A stretch of 12,464 bases of DNA from Clostridium sp. CAG:1193 (GTDB taxonomy: Bacteria > Bacillota_I > Bacilli_A > RF39 > UBA660). The notes beneath the pieces were generated by a model that had not been told where the DNA came from, made no database searches, and worked only from the letters and a program-made list of their open reading frames with translations. A program made the position numbers and the translations under genes. The stretch lies in contig HF990809.1 of assembly GCA_000436255.1 (NCBI GenBank), forward strand, positions 83,732 to 96,195, written 5' to 3'. Within the stretch, counting starts at the first letter, position 1. Each line of letters opens with the position of its first letter. Below, piece by piece: positions 1 through 7,752 of this stretch.

Positions 1-15
1 CATTATCGTTGGTAG
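1..15 (+). CDS. rpsG: 3' end of ribosomal protein S7 (partial)
   Basis: The first five codons read His-Tyr-Arg-Trp-stop. Bacterial S7 proteins commonly end in ...AHYRW, and rpsG sits directly upstream of fusA in the str operon of most bacteria. The reading frame stops 12 nt before the fusA start, with the fusA Shine-Dalgarno in the gap. Only four residues are visible, so the call rests on this tail plus the gene order. S7 binds the head of the 30S subunit. Confidence 0.8.
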   Translation, partial: HYRW

Positions 16-27
16 GAAGGAGTAATT

Positions 28-2100
28 ATGGCACGTGAATATTCATTAGAAAATACACGTAATATAGGTATAATGGCTCATATTGATGCCGGAAAAACTA
101 CATTCTCTGAACGTGTATTATATCATACAGGAAAAATCCATAAAATTGGTGAAACACACGATGGTGAATCACAAATGGACTGGATGGAACAAGAGAAAGA
201 GCGTGGTATCACAATTACTTCTGCTGCTACAACTGCATTTTGGAAAGGAAATAGAATTAACCTAATAGATACTCCAGGACACGTAGACTTTACAATAGAA
301 GTTACAAGAAGTTTAAGAGTACTAGATGGTGCTATTGCTTTACTAGATGCTAATGCTGGTGTTGAACCTCAAACTGAAAACGTTTGGAGACAAGCAACTA
401 GTATGAACGTTCCAAGAATGATATTCGTTAATAAAATGGATAAACTTGGAGCAGATTTCTTTAAGAGTGTTGAGTCAGTTCATGAAAGATTAGGTGCTAA
501 TGCTGCCGCAGTAGAATGCCCAATCGGAGCTGAAAATGAATTTAATGGTGTAATTGATTTAATTACAATGAAAGCATATCATTATGATGGAAATGCTGAT
601 GAAAATTACACAGAAATAGAAATACCTGCTGATTTAAAAGATAAAGCAGAACAAATGAGAAATGAATTAATTGAATGTGTTTCTGAATTTGATGATCAAT
701 TAATGGAAGATTATCTAGAAGGAAAAGAAATTTCTGCAGAAACAATTAAAAAAGCAATTCGTAAGGGAGTTCTAGAAGTTAAATTCTTCCCAGTATTCTG
801 TGGATCAGCACTTTCTAATATGGGTGTTAAGTTAGCGCTTGATGGTGTAATTGATTATTTACCATCACCAAGTGATATTCCAGCATTTAAATGTCAAACT
901 ATGGACGGAGAACCTGCTGAAAGACATCCATCTGATTCTGAACCATTTGCTGCTTTAGCATTTAAAATAATGACAGACCCATTCGTTGGTAGATTATCAT
1001 TCTTTAGAGTATATTCAGGAACATTAAAAAGTGGTTCTTATGTTTTAAACTCTAATAAAAATGTTAAAGAAAGAATTGGTAGAATCTTACTTATGCATGC
1101 TAATACAAGAACAGAAATACAAGAAGTGTATGCTGGAGATATTGCTGCTGCAGTAGGTCTTAAAAATACTACAACTGGTGAAACTCTTTGTGATGAAAAG
1201 AAACCAGTTATTCTAGATAAGATGGAATTCCCAGAACCAGTTATATCTGTTGCTATTGAACCAAAATCAAAAGCAGATCAAGAAAAGATGGGAATTGCAT
1301 TATCAAAATTAGCTGAAGAAGATCCAACATTTAAACAAAGAACAGATCAAGAAACTGGTCAAACAGTTATATCTGGTATGGGTGAATTACACCTAGATGT
1401 ATTAGTTGATCGTATGAAAAGAGAATTTAATGTAGAAGCAACAGTAGGTAGACCACAAGTTGCTTATCGTGAAACATTAACACAAGCTGGTGAATGTGAA
1501 GGTAAATACATTAAACAATCTGGTGGACGTGGACAATACGGACATGTATGGATTAAATTCGAACCAAATCCTGAAAAAGGATATGAATTTGTTGATGCAA
1601 TTGTTGGTGGTGTTGTTCCAAGAGAATATATACCAGTAACAGATAAAGGTTTACAAGAAGCAATGGCTGCAGGTATACTTGCAGGGTATCCAATGGTAGA
1701 TGTTAAAGCAACATTATTTGATGGTTCTTACCATGATGTTGACTCATCTGAAATGGCTTATAAGGTTGCTGCTAGTTTAGCACTTAAAGAAGCTAAGAAT
1801 AAATGTAAACCAGTATTACTTGAACCTATAATGAAGGTTGATGTAGTAACACCAGAAGAATATTTCGGAAATATTATGGGTGACTTAACTTCAAGAAGAG
1901 GAAGACCATCAGGTCAAGAATCACTTGGTAATGCGGTAAGATTAACTGCTTTAGTACCACTTGCTGAAATGTTTGGTTATGCAACTAGCTTAAGAAGTAA
2001 TTCTCAAGGTAGAGCAACATTCCAAATGCTTCCAGATCATTATGAAGAAGTACCAAGAAATATTGCAGAAGAAATAATTAAGAAAAATGGTGCAAAATAA
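28..2100 (+). CDS. fusA: Elongation factor G
   Basis: EF-G is the translational GTPase that moves tRNAs and mRNA through the ribosome and, with RRF, recycles it. The 690-residue length is normal. Visible GTPase motifs are the P-loop AHIDAGKT (17-24), switch region ERGITI (58-63), DTPGH (81-85) and NKMD (135-138). The rest follows the usual EF-G order, with domain II, then domains III-V including GGRGQYGHVWIKF and GDLTSRRGR. The ATG start has a strong AAGGAG five bases upstream and directly follows the rpsG stop. It is part of the str operon with rpsG before and tuf after, and no strong terminator separates it from tuf. Nothing in the protein looks unusual. Confidence 0.99.
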   Translation: MAREYSLENTRNIGIMAHIDAGKTTFSERVLYHTGKIHKIGETHDGESQMDWMEQEKERGITITSAATTAFWKGNRINLIDTPGHVDFTIEVTRSLRVLDGAIALLDANAGVEPQTENVWRQATSMNVPRMIFVNKMDKLGADFFKSVESVHERLGANAAAVECPIGAENEFNGVIDLITMKAYHYDGNADENYTEIEIPADLKDKAEQMRNELIECVSEFDDQLMEDYLEGKEISAETIKKAIRKGVLEVKFFPVFCGSALSNMGVKLALDGVIDYLPSPSDIPAFKCQTMDGEPAERHPSDSEPFAALAFKIMTDPFVGRLSFFRVYSGTLKSGSYVLNSNKNVKERIGRILLMHANTRTEIQEVYAGDIAAAVGLKNTTTGETLCDEKKPVILDKMEFPEPVISVAIEPKSKADQEKMGIALSKLAEEDPTFKQRTDQETGQTVISGMGELHLDVLVDRMKREFNVEATVGRPQVAYRETLTQAGECEGKYIKQSGGRGQYGHVWIKFEPNPEKGYEFVDAIVGGVVPREYIPVTDKGLQEAMAAGILAGYPMVDVKATLFDGSYHDVDSSEMAYKVAASLALKEAKNKCKPVLLEPIMKVDVVTPEEYFGNIMGDLTSRRGRPSGQESLGNAVRLTALVPLAEMFGYATSLRSNSQGRATFQMLPDHYEEVPRNIAEEIIKKNGAK

Positions 2101-2105
2101 GTATC

Positions 2106-2132
2106 AAACTACTTGATAAATTCAAGAAGTTT
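2106..2132 (+). other. Imperfect hairpin between fusA and tuf
   Basis: Arms at 2106-2116 and 2122-2132 pair over 11 positions with a single A-A mismatch around a 5-nt loop (TAAAT). The sequence after it is TTAGAT rather than a T-run, so it is a weak terminator at best. It overlaps the -35 of the candidate tuf promoter. It could modulate the fusA/tuf ratio or be an mRNA-processing site. This is inference from structure only. Confidence 0.45.
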
Positions 2133-2141
2133 AGATAAAAT
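2113..2141 (+). promoter_or_regulatory. Candidate internal promoter for tuf
   Basis: TTGATA (2113-2118) and TAAAAT (2136-2141) are separated by 17 nt, each one mismatch from the sigma-A consensus. A perfect TATAAT also sits at 2141-2146 but has no -35 at proper spacing. Either would give a tuf leader of about 20-26 nt. A separate tuf promoter would explain extra EF-Tu synthesis beyond read-through from fusA, which is common in other bacteria. Confidence 0.5.
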
Positions 2142-2173
2142 ATAATAGTAACTTAAAAAAGGAGGAAATAAAG

Positions 2174-3358
2174 ATGGCAAAAGAAAAATTTGATCGTTCA
2201 AAACCACACGTTAACATTGGTACAATTGGACACGTTGACCATGGTAAGACAACATTAACTGCTGCTATAAGCGCAACATTAGCAAAGAAAGGATTAGCTC
2301 AAAAGGTTGCTTTTGATAATATTGATAAAGCACCAGAAGAAAAAGAGCGTGGTATTACAATTAATACTGCTCATATCGAATATGAGACAGCTAAAAGACA
2401 CTATGCACACGTAGACTGCCCAGGACACGCTGATTATGTTAAAAACATGATAACAGGTGCGGCTCAAATGGATGGAGCTATACTAGTTATAGCTGCTACA
2501 GATGGACCTATGGCTCAAACTCGTGAACATATATTACTTGCTCGTCAAGTTGGTGTTCCAAGAATGGTTGTATTCTTAAATAAATGCGATATGGTTGATG
2601 ATCCTGAATTATTAGACTTAGTTGAAATGGAAGTTAGAGAATTATTAAGTTCTTATGGCTTTGATGGAGACAATACTCCAATAATCCGTGGTTCTGCATT
2701 AAAGGCTCTTGAAGGAGATCCTGCATATGAAGAAAAAATTATGGAATTAATGGATGCTGTTGATGAATGGATTCCAACTCCAGTTAGAGATATTGATAAA
2801 CCATTCTTAATGTCAATTGAAGATGTTATGACAATTACAGGACGTGGAACAGTTGTTACAGGACGTGTTGAACGTGGTGAATTAAAATTAAATGAAGAAG
2901 TTGAAATAGTAGGTATAAAAGATACTAGAAAAACTACAGTTACAGGAATCGAAATGTTCCGTAAATCATTAGATTCTGCTCAAGCAGGAGATAATGCTGG
3001 TGTATTATTACGTGGTATTACTCGTGACCAAGTTGAACGTGGTCAAGTATTAGCTAAACCAGGAACAGTTACTCCACATATGGAATTTGAAGCAGAAGTT
3101 TATGTATTAAGCAAAGAAGAAGGCGGACGTCATACTCCATTCTTCTCAAAATATAGACCTCAATTCTATTTCAGAACTACAGATATAACTGGTGAAATTA
3201 TATTACCAGAAGGAACTGAAATGGTTATGCCAGGAGATAATACAAAGATGACTGTTGAATTAATTCATCCAATTGCTATTGAACAAGGAACTAAATTCTC
3301 TATCCGTGAAGGTGGAAAAACAGTTGGTTCTGGTGTAGTAAGTAAGATAATTAAGTAA
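2174..3358 (+). CDS. tuf: Elongation factor Tu
   Basis: EF-Tu is the GTPase that carries aminoacyl-tRNA to the ribosomal A site. The product is 394 residues, the usual length. Motifs seen are GHVDHGKT (19-26), the switch I region ending ERGITINTAH (58-67), DCPGHADY (81-88) and NKCD (136-139). Domain II (GRGTVVTGRVERG) and the C-terminal domain III, ending in VGSGVVSKIIK, follow. The ATG has a very strong GGAGG eight bases upstream. It lies 73 bp after fusA and may have its own promoter, and a Rho-independent terminator follows directly. tmRNA-SmpB, encoded later in this window, also needs EF-Tu to enter the ribosome. Confidence 0.99.
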   Translation: MAKEKFDRSKPHVNIGTIGHVDHGKTTLTAAISATLAKKGLAQKVAFDNIDKAPEEKERGITINTAHIEYETAKRHYAHVDCPGHADYVKNMITGAAQMDGAILVIAATDGPMAQTREHILLARQVGVPRMVVFLNKCDMVDDPELLDLVEMEVRELLSSYGFDGDNTPIIRGSALKALEGDPAYEEKIMELMDAVDEWIPTPVRDIDKPFLMSIEDVMTITGRGTVVTGRVERGELKLNEEVEIVGIKDTRKTTVTGIEMFRKSLDSAQAGDNAGVLLRGITRDQVERGQVLAKPGTVTPHMEFEAEVYVLSKEEGGRHTPFFSKYRPQFYFRTTDITGEIILPEGTEMVMPGDNTKMTVELIHPIAIEQGTKFSIREGGKTVGSGVVSKIIK

Positions 3359-3364
3359 AAAAAT

Positions 3365-3386
3365 AAGAGCAGAAATGCTCTTTTTT
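3365..3386 (+). terminator. Rho-independent terminator of tuf
   Basis: A 7-bp stem (AAGAGCA/TGCTCTT) capped by a GAAA tetraloop runs straight into six Ts, seven bases after the tuf stop codon. It ends the rpsG-fusA-tuf operon. Confidence 0.92.
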
Positions 3387-3392
3387 GTTTAT

Positions 3393-3417
3393 AAAAAAGA
3401 GTTAATTAACTCTTTTT
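3393..3417 (-). terminator. Palindromic terminator of the FemABX-like gene
   Basis: A perfect palindrome (A-tract, GAGTTAATTAACTC, T-tract) spans 3394-3417. Read on the minus strand it contains the last codons and the TAA stop of the FemABX-like gene, and it ends in a run of six Ts. Because it is symmetric, it can also act as a backup for transcripts coming from tuf. The convergent gene pair is therefore insulated by two hairpins within about 50 bp. Confidence 0.82.
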
Positions 3418-4677
3418 CATACTTGATATTATTAAGTTCTTGACTGGTTCAATATTTTTAAATGCATTATATTTAACTCTATTAACAACTAAAACATATT
3501 CACCAATATATTCAGTTACTGTAGTATTAAATCCTTTTTTAAATTCATATAAACCATAGTATTTATTCTTTTTTGTAAAGTCTCCTGTTATTCCATTAAA
3601 ATTAAACTTGGTAAAACCCGCGTCTTTATAATGCTCAATTACTTTCCATTTTAATAAGTGATTAGCATTAAAGTTTTTAAATTTAAAGTTAATACCATCA
3701 ATCAAGAAGAATACCTCATCACCATAAGTAACTACTGCATTACATGCAATTACTATATATTTTCTATCTCTATATAATTTAGTACCATAAACTATATCGT
3801 TTTTATATGAATTAAGTAATCTATCAGATTCTATTTTTTTATTTAATAATTTTGCTTTTGCTTTAGAATCTGTAATCATTCTTTGTAATTGTTCATTTAG
3901 TTTAGCATTTTTAGCAGATTCGTGTTCATATAATAGTTTACTATTTTTTAAAAATACTTCAGTATTTATCCTAGCAAAATATACATCAAACATATTAAAT
4001 TTGCCAAAAATATCATACATATCTAAGTAATAATCAAATTTTCTATTTTGTTTTCTATTTATCATTTGATAAAACAATCTTAAATCATCTTTATTACCTT
4101 TAAATACCTCAACACCCTTTCTTAAACTATTACGAACTTTAGTCCTAGTAATTTTATCAAAACTATTAAAGATTATTTCTTTTGGTGCCCTAGATTTAAG
4201 TATCATATTCCATCTCGGTTTTAAGTTTTCAAAATATAAATTAAAACCATTGTGTTCATAGCCCATTCTTTTTAAAGATTCAGATATATTTACACCATTT
4301 TGTCCATTTTCAAGTGGTTTTCCATTTTTATCCCTTTCTAAATGTGTTATATGCGGATCAATTATTAAATAAGTAATTCTTTTACTTGCTAAATATTCTT
4401 TTAATAAAAATGTAAATTGCTCAAGTAAGGGATAATCATTAAAATCGATTAAGTATCCTCTTGGAGAATATCCGACATTTATATTAAATATTGCACTTTT
4501 AACTAATATCAAACTAGCAGCAATAATATGCCCACTATCTTCAAGACCTATATATAAAGAACTAAACCCATGCTTTGACATTAGTGTACCATATTGTGAA
4601 GTTTGATAATAACTACGATATGGGTGATTAAATGCAAAGTCATCAAAATCTCTTTTATTTAATTCAACTATTCTCAT
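3406..4677 (-). CDS. FemABX-family lipid II aminoacyl ligase
   Basis: FemABX enzymes transfer an amino acid from aminoacyl-tRNA onto the stem peptide of lipid II or its precursors, building the interpeptide bridge at the inner membrane face. The 423-residue length matches FemA. Visible family features are QTSQYG (25-30), YSPRGYLIDF (70-79), the basic stretch TRTKVRNSLRKGVEV (177-191) and the C-terminal block NGITGDF...GLYEFKKGFN...EYIGEYVLVVN (361-399). A charged helical insert at about 243-295, rich in Lys, Glu and Leu, matches the antiparallel coiled-coil arm of FemA. The ATG has AAGGAGG five bases upstream. It is divergent from murD, which fits a wall role. The amino acid added and the choice among FemA, FemX and MurM cannot be told from sequence. 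Confidence 0.9.
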   Translation of the reverse strand: MRIVELNKRDFDDFAFNHPYRSYYQTSQYGTLMSKHGFSSLYIGLEDSGHIIAASLILVKSAIFNINVGYSPRGYLIDFNDYPLLEQFTFLLKEYLASKRITYLIIDPHITHLERDKNGKPLENGQNGVNISESLKRMGYEHNGFNLYFENLKPRWNMILKSRAPKEIIFNSFDKITRTKVRNSLRKGVEVFKGNKDDLRLFYQMINRKQNRKFDYYLDMYDIFGKFNMFDVYFARINTEVFLKNSKLLYEHESAKNAKLNEQLQRMITDSKAKAKLLNKKIESDRLLNSYKNDIVYGTKLYRDRKYIVIACNAVVTYGDEVFFLIDGINFKFKNFNANHLLKWKVIEHYKDAGFTKFNFNGITGDFTKKNKYYGLYEFKKGFNTTVTEYIGEYVLVVNRVKYNAFKNIEPVKNLIISSMKKS

Positions 4678-4708
4678 GATATCCTCCTTACACCAAATAT
4701 ACTATATA

Positions 4709-4717
4709 AGTATATCA
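4709..4717 (-). promoter_or_regulatory. Extended -10 promoter for the FemABX-like gene
   Basis: On the minus strand the sequence reads TGA-TATACT, a TGn extended -10 with five of six consensus bases. No convincing -35 is present, as is usual for extended -10 promoters. The predicted leader is about 25 nt and contains the AAGGAGG ribosome-binding site. Confidence 0.6.
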
Positions 4718-4740
4718 TATTTATTCTAATATTGCGAGTG

Positions 4741-4760
4741 TAATTTTGTAAATAAAATTA
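4741..4760. repeat. Small inverted repeat between divergent promoters
   Basis: A perfect 7-bp inverted repeat (TAATTTT/AAAATTA, 6-nt spacer) lies between the divergent promoters of the FemABX-like gene and murD. Its position suits a shared operator, but in DNA this AT-rich such repeats arise by chance. Confidence 0.3.
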
Positions 4761-4771
4761 TATAAATTGTG

Positions 4772-4798
4772 TTGGTATGCCTTATTTTATAGTATAAT
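4772..4798 (+). promoter_or_regulatory. murD-eno promoter
   Basis: A perfect TATAAT lies at 4793-4798. The best -35, TTGGTA (4772-4777), is at a short 15-nt spacing, so the -35 assignment is unsure. The predicted transcript start is near 4805, at the Shine-Dalgarno GGAGGG (4805-4810), leaving a leader of about 12 nt before the ATG. Confidence 0.62.
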
Positions 4799-4816
4799 TA
4801 TTATGGAGGGTAAATT

Positions 4817-6151
4817 ATGTTTAAAAATAATAAGATATTTATATTAGGAATGGCTAGAAGTGGTTATGAAGCTGCTAAAGTATTATTAAAAAGGGGAAAT
4901 AAAGTAATTATCAATGATAAAAATACTGATCAAGATAAAGAACATGTAGATTTTCTTACTAAGAATGGTGCAGAAGTAATTCTTGGAAGTCATCCAGTAG
5001 ATTTGATTACTAAAGATATAGACTATGTAATTAAAAATCCTGGAATAAAGGATAGTCACGAAATAATAATGCGTGCTAAAGAATTAGGAATACCAGTTAT
5101 AAATGAAGTAGAAATGGCTTATATGCTTTTACCTAGTGATGTTAAGATAGTTGCAGTTACTGGGAGTAATGGAAAGACTACAACTACAACACTAATTTAT
5201 GAAATATTAAAACATGCACATGCAAATGTTGTTTTGGCAGGTAATATGGGTTATCCATTAAGTTCATTTTTAGATACAATTAAAAGTGGGGATATTCTTC
5301 TTATGGAAATATCTATTCAGCAATTATGCAATTTAAGTAAATTTAAAACAAACATTTCTGTTTTAACAAATATATATGAAGCACATCTTGATTTTGTAGG
5401 TAATAAGGAAAATTATATCAATATAAAGAAAAGAATATTTAATCATCATACTAAAGATGATTATGCAGTATTAAATTATGATAATAGTGATGTAGTAAAT
5501 AATACTAGTGACATTATGTCACACAAAGAATATTTTAGTAAAAATACTAAAGTGGATGGTTGCTATATCATGAATGATGCAATATATTATAAAGATGAAT
5601 TTATAATTAAGTTAAGCGATATATTCCTAAAAGGAAATCATAACTATGAAAATGTAATGGCATCTATAATGGTTGCTAAAATATTAAATGTAAGTAATGA
5701 AGTAATATGTGAAGTGTTAAAAACATTTAAAGGAGTAGAACATAGAATAGAATTTGTAAGAGAAATAAATGGTATAAAAGTGTATAATGATTCAAAATCA
5801 ACAAATGTAAAAGCGACACAAATTGCATTATCTACATTTGATAATAGTACTATACTTTTATTAGGCGGTCTTGATAGAGGACACAGTTTTGAAGGTTTAA
5901 CGCCATATATGAAAGATGTTAAATTAGTAGTAAGTTTTGGTGAAACAAAAAATAGGATAAAAGAATATTGTGATAGCATTAATATTAAATGCATAGTAGT
6001 TGATGCGTTAAATGATGCTGTAAATGAAGCATATAAAAATGCTACAAAAGGAGACATAATATTATTAAGTCCAGCATGTGCATCATGGGATCAATATAAA
6101 GACTTTGAAGAAAGAGGAAGAAAATTTAAAGAATATATAAATAATTTATAG
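4817..6151 (+). CDS. murD: UDP-N-acetylmuramoylalanine--D-glutamate ligase
   Basis: MurD adds D-glutamate to UDP-MurNAc-L-Ala with ATP, a cytoplasmic step of peptidoglycan precursor synthesis. The 444-residue protein shows the N-terminal Rossmann motif GMARSG (11-16), the ATP loop GSNGKTT (116-122), NIYEAHLD (185-192), NDSKSTN (324-330), which marks MurD among Mur ligases, LLGGLDRG (348-355) and the C-terminal LSPACASWDQ (417-426). The segment usually read as E-x-SSFQL is EISIQQL here (164-170), a mild divergence. The ATG has GGAGGG six bases upstream. It is transcribed away from the FemABX-like gene and its stop overlaps the eno ribosome-binding site. It lies outside any division/cell-wall (dcw) cluster visible here. 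Confidence 0.97.
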   Translation: MFKNNKIFILGMARSGYEAAKVLLKRGNKVIINDKNTDQDKEHVDFLTKNGAEVILGSHPVDLITKDIDYVIKNPGIKDSHEIIMRAKELGIPVINEVEMAYMLLPSDVKIVAVTGSNGKTTTTTLIYEILKHAHANVVLAGNMGYPLSSFLDTIKSGDILLMEISIQQLCNLSKFKTNISVLTNIYEAHLDFVGNKENYINIKKRIFNHHTKDDYAVLNYDNSDVVNNTSDIMSHKEYFSKNTKVDGCYIMNDAIYYKDEFIIKLSDIFLKGNHNYENVMASIMVAKILNVSNEVICEVLKTFKGVEHRIEFVREINGIKVYNDSKSTNVKATQIALSTFDNSTILLLGGLDRGHSFEGLTPYMKDVKLVVSFGETKNRIKEYCDSINIKCIVVDALNDAVNEAYKNATKGDIILLSPACASWDQYKDFEERGRKFKEYINNL

Positions 6152-6159
6152 GAGGATAC

Positions 6160-7386
6160 ATGAGTAAAATTAAAAATGTAAAAGCAAGAGAAGTACTTGA
6201 TTCAAGGGGAAATCCTACAGTAGAGGTGGATGTAATCTTAGAAAGCGGAATTATAGGAAGAGGTATTGTACCAAGTGGAGCTTCAACAGGCGAAAGAGAA
6301 GCTTTAGAACTCCGTGACGAAGAGGCTAGATACCTTGGTAAAGGAGTTCTTAAAGCAGTTAATAATGTAAACACAATAATTAAAGATGCAGTTATTGGAA
6401 TGGATGTGTTAGATCAAAAAGCATTAGATGAAAAAATGATTGAGTTAGATGGGACTAAAACGAAAAGTAAACTTGGTGCAAATGCAATATTAGGTGTTTC
6501 AGTTGCAGCTATGAAAGCAGCAGCGTTATATAAAAAAGAGCCTCTTTATAAATATATAGGTGATGGTAGAACTTTACCTATTGCTATGATGAATATATTA
6601 AATGGTGGTGCTCATGCAGATAATCCACTTGATATTCAAGAATTTATGATTGTACCACAACAAGATACAATGAAAGAAAGAGTAAGAGTTGGTGCTGAGA
6701 TATTTCATAATTTAAAAAAGATATTAAAAAAATTAGGAATGGTTACTGCTGTTGGTGATGAAGGTGGTTTTGCACCTAATATAGTATCAAATGAAGAGGC
6801 CATAAAACTAATAATTAAAGCAATAGAATTAGCAGGATATAAACCAGGAGTAGATGTAAAATTAGCACTAGATATTGCAGCAAGTGAACTATATAAAGAT
6901 GGTTACTATAATATTGAAGGTAAAAAACTAAATATTGATGAACTAATTGATTACTATCAAAATTTAGTAGATAAATATCCAATATGTTCAATTGAAGATC
7001 CTGTTGATGAAAACGATTGGGATGGGTTTAGATTAATTACAGAAAGACTAGGAGATAGAATTCAATTAGTAGGAGATGATTTATTTGTTACTAATAAAGA
7101 ATTTTTACAAAAGGGAATAGATACTAAATCTGGTAATGCTATACTACTTAAAATAAATCAAATTGGTACAATTACAGAAACACTAGAAACAATTGATTTA
7201 GCAAAGAAAAATGGTTATAAAACTATAATAAGTCATAGAAGTGGTGAAACAGAAGATACTACTATTGCACATCTTGCAGTTGGACTTGACCTAGGTCAAA
7301 TTAAAACAGGTTCATTATCACGAACAGATAGAATTTGTAAATATAATGAACTTATGAGAATTGAAGAAGAAATAAATAATTTATAA
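6160..7386 (+). CDS. eno: Enolase
   Basis: Enolase interconverts 2-phosphoglycerate and phosphoenolpyruvate in glycolysis; in many bacteria it also joins RNA-degrading complexes. Conserved residues are intact: SRGNPT (15-20), PSGASTG (38-44), GDEGG with the catalytic Glu201, Mg ligands Asp238, Glu279 and Asp306, Lys331 in LLKINQIG, SHRSGETED (358-366) and IKTGSLSR (381-388). At 408 residues it is about 20 shorter than usual. The loop near 134-138 is compact, and the protein ends at RIEEEINNL, without the usual C-terminal tail. The ATG is 8 nt after the murD stop; the GGAGG at 6151-6155 starts on the last base of that stop, so the two are very likely translationally coupled. Confidence 0.98.
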   Translation: MSKIKNVKAREVLDSRGNPTVEVDVILESGIIGRGIVPSGASTGEREALELRDEEARYLGKGVLKAVNNVNTIIKDAVIGMDVLDQKALDEKMIELDGTKTKSKLGANAILGVSVAAMKAAALYKKEPLYKYIGDGRTLPIAMMNILNGGAHADNPLDIQEFMIVPQQDTMKERVRVGAEIFHNLKKILKKLGMVTAVGDEGGFAPNIVSNEEAIKLIIKAIELAGYKPGVDVKLALDIAASELYKDGYYNIEGKKLNIDELIDYYQNLVDKYPICSIEDPVDENDWDGFRLITERLGDRIQLVGDDLFVTNKEFLQKGIDTKSGNAILLKINQIGTITETLETIDLAKKNGYKTIISHRSGETEDTTIAHLAVGLDLGQIKTGSLSRTDRICKYNELMRIEEEINNL

Positions 7387-7424
7387 AAATACAAATACAT
7401 TTTCTTAAGTATCACAAAGTATAC

Positions 7425-7453
7425 TTGCCAAAATGTTAACTTTATGGTAAAGT
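7425..7453 (+). promoter_or_regulatory. secG promoter (extended -10)
   Basis: TTGCCA (7425-7430) and TAAAGT (7448-7453) are 17 nt apart, and TGG directly before the -10 forms an extended -10. The sequence AAGTAT occurs at 7407, 7417 and 7450, and a 10-bp palindrome AAGTATACTT (7417-7426) abuts the -35. The start is predicted near 7460, about 13 nt before the ATG. No clear terminator for eno is seen upstream, so eno transcripts may read into secG. Confidence 0.68.
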
Positions 7454-7472
7454 ATAGACTGAAGGTGATTTT

Positions 7473-7682
7473 ATGGAAACTTTAATAATGATTATTTCAG
7501 TTTTATTGATTACAATTGTTTTATTACAAAGTGGAAAAGCAGAGGGAGGTTCAGCCATATTTGGAGGCTCATCTGATTTATTTAGTAAAAGAAAAGAAAG
7601 AGGTAGTGAATTATTTATCACTAGATTAACTGCTATTTTAGGGGCATCTTTCTTAGTTATTTGCTTAATTATGTCGCTTTAA
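7473..7682 (+). CDS. secG: Protein translocase subunit SecG
   Basis: SecG is the small accessory subunit of the SecYEG channel and helps SecA-driven protein export across the membrane. The 69-residue product has two hydrophobic membrane segments (about 2-19 and 49-67) joined by the family loop LLQSGKAEGGSAIFGGSSDLF (18-37, key residues QSGKAEG and FGG). A ribosome-binding site GAAGGTG precedes the ATG by five bases. It has its own promoter and terminator, so it appears monocistronic. The neighbourhood secG-rnr-smpB-ssrA is a well-known Bacillota gene order, which supports the call. Confidence 0.96.
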   Translation: METLIMIISVLLITIVLLQSGKAEGGSAIFGGSSDLFSKRKERGSELFITRLTAILGASFLVICLIMSL

Positions 7683-7696
7683 TTTAAAATAATTGC

Positions 7697-7724
7697 AAAA
7701 AAGACTTTTTATAAGTCTTTTTTT
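7697..7724 (+). terminator. Rho-independent terminator of secG
   Basis: An 11-bp stem made of AAAAAAGACTT and AAGTCTTTTTT around a 5-nt loop ends in a run of seven Ts, 14 nt after the secG stop. Its T-tract is followed within four bases by the TATAAT that drives rnr. Confidence 0.9.
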
Positions 7725-7728
7725 ATTT

Positions 7729-7734
7729 TATAAT
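7729..7734 (+). promoter_or_regulatory. rnr operon -10 element
   Basis: A perfect TATAAT lies four bases after the secG terminator. No recognisable -35 is seen because the expected position falls inside the terminator hairpin. The predicted transcript start is near 7741, immediately before GGAGG (7743-7747), giving a leader of about 12 nt. It would drive rnr, the CapA-like gene and smpB. Confidence 0.6.
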
Positions 7735-7752
7735 GGTTATATGGAGGATACC

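Noticed and set aside
5644..6057. A 137-codon minus-strand open frame inside murD
   Set aside because: It lies wholly opposite the conserved MurD C-terminal domain, has no plausible ribosome-binding site and no family pattern. It is an antisense shadow.
6136..7386. The same palindromic AT stretch at the ends of murD and eno, both encoding INNL before the stop
   Set aside because: It is only about 13-15 bases of A and T with no T-run or G-C pairs. This is most likely chance plus similar helical C-termini, not a repeat element or terminator.
7693..7752. A 20-codon upstream extension of rnr from a TTG start
   Set aside because: It would translate through the secG terminator hairpin and the rnr -10 and has no ribosome-binding site. 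ATG 7753 has GGAGG at proper spacing and matches the usual RNase R N-terminus.
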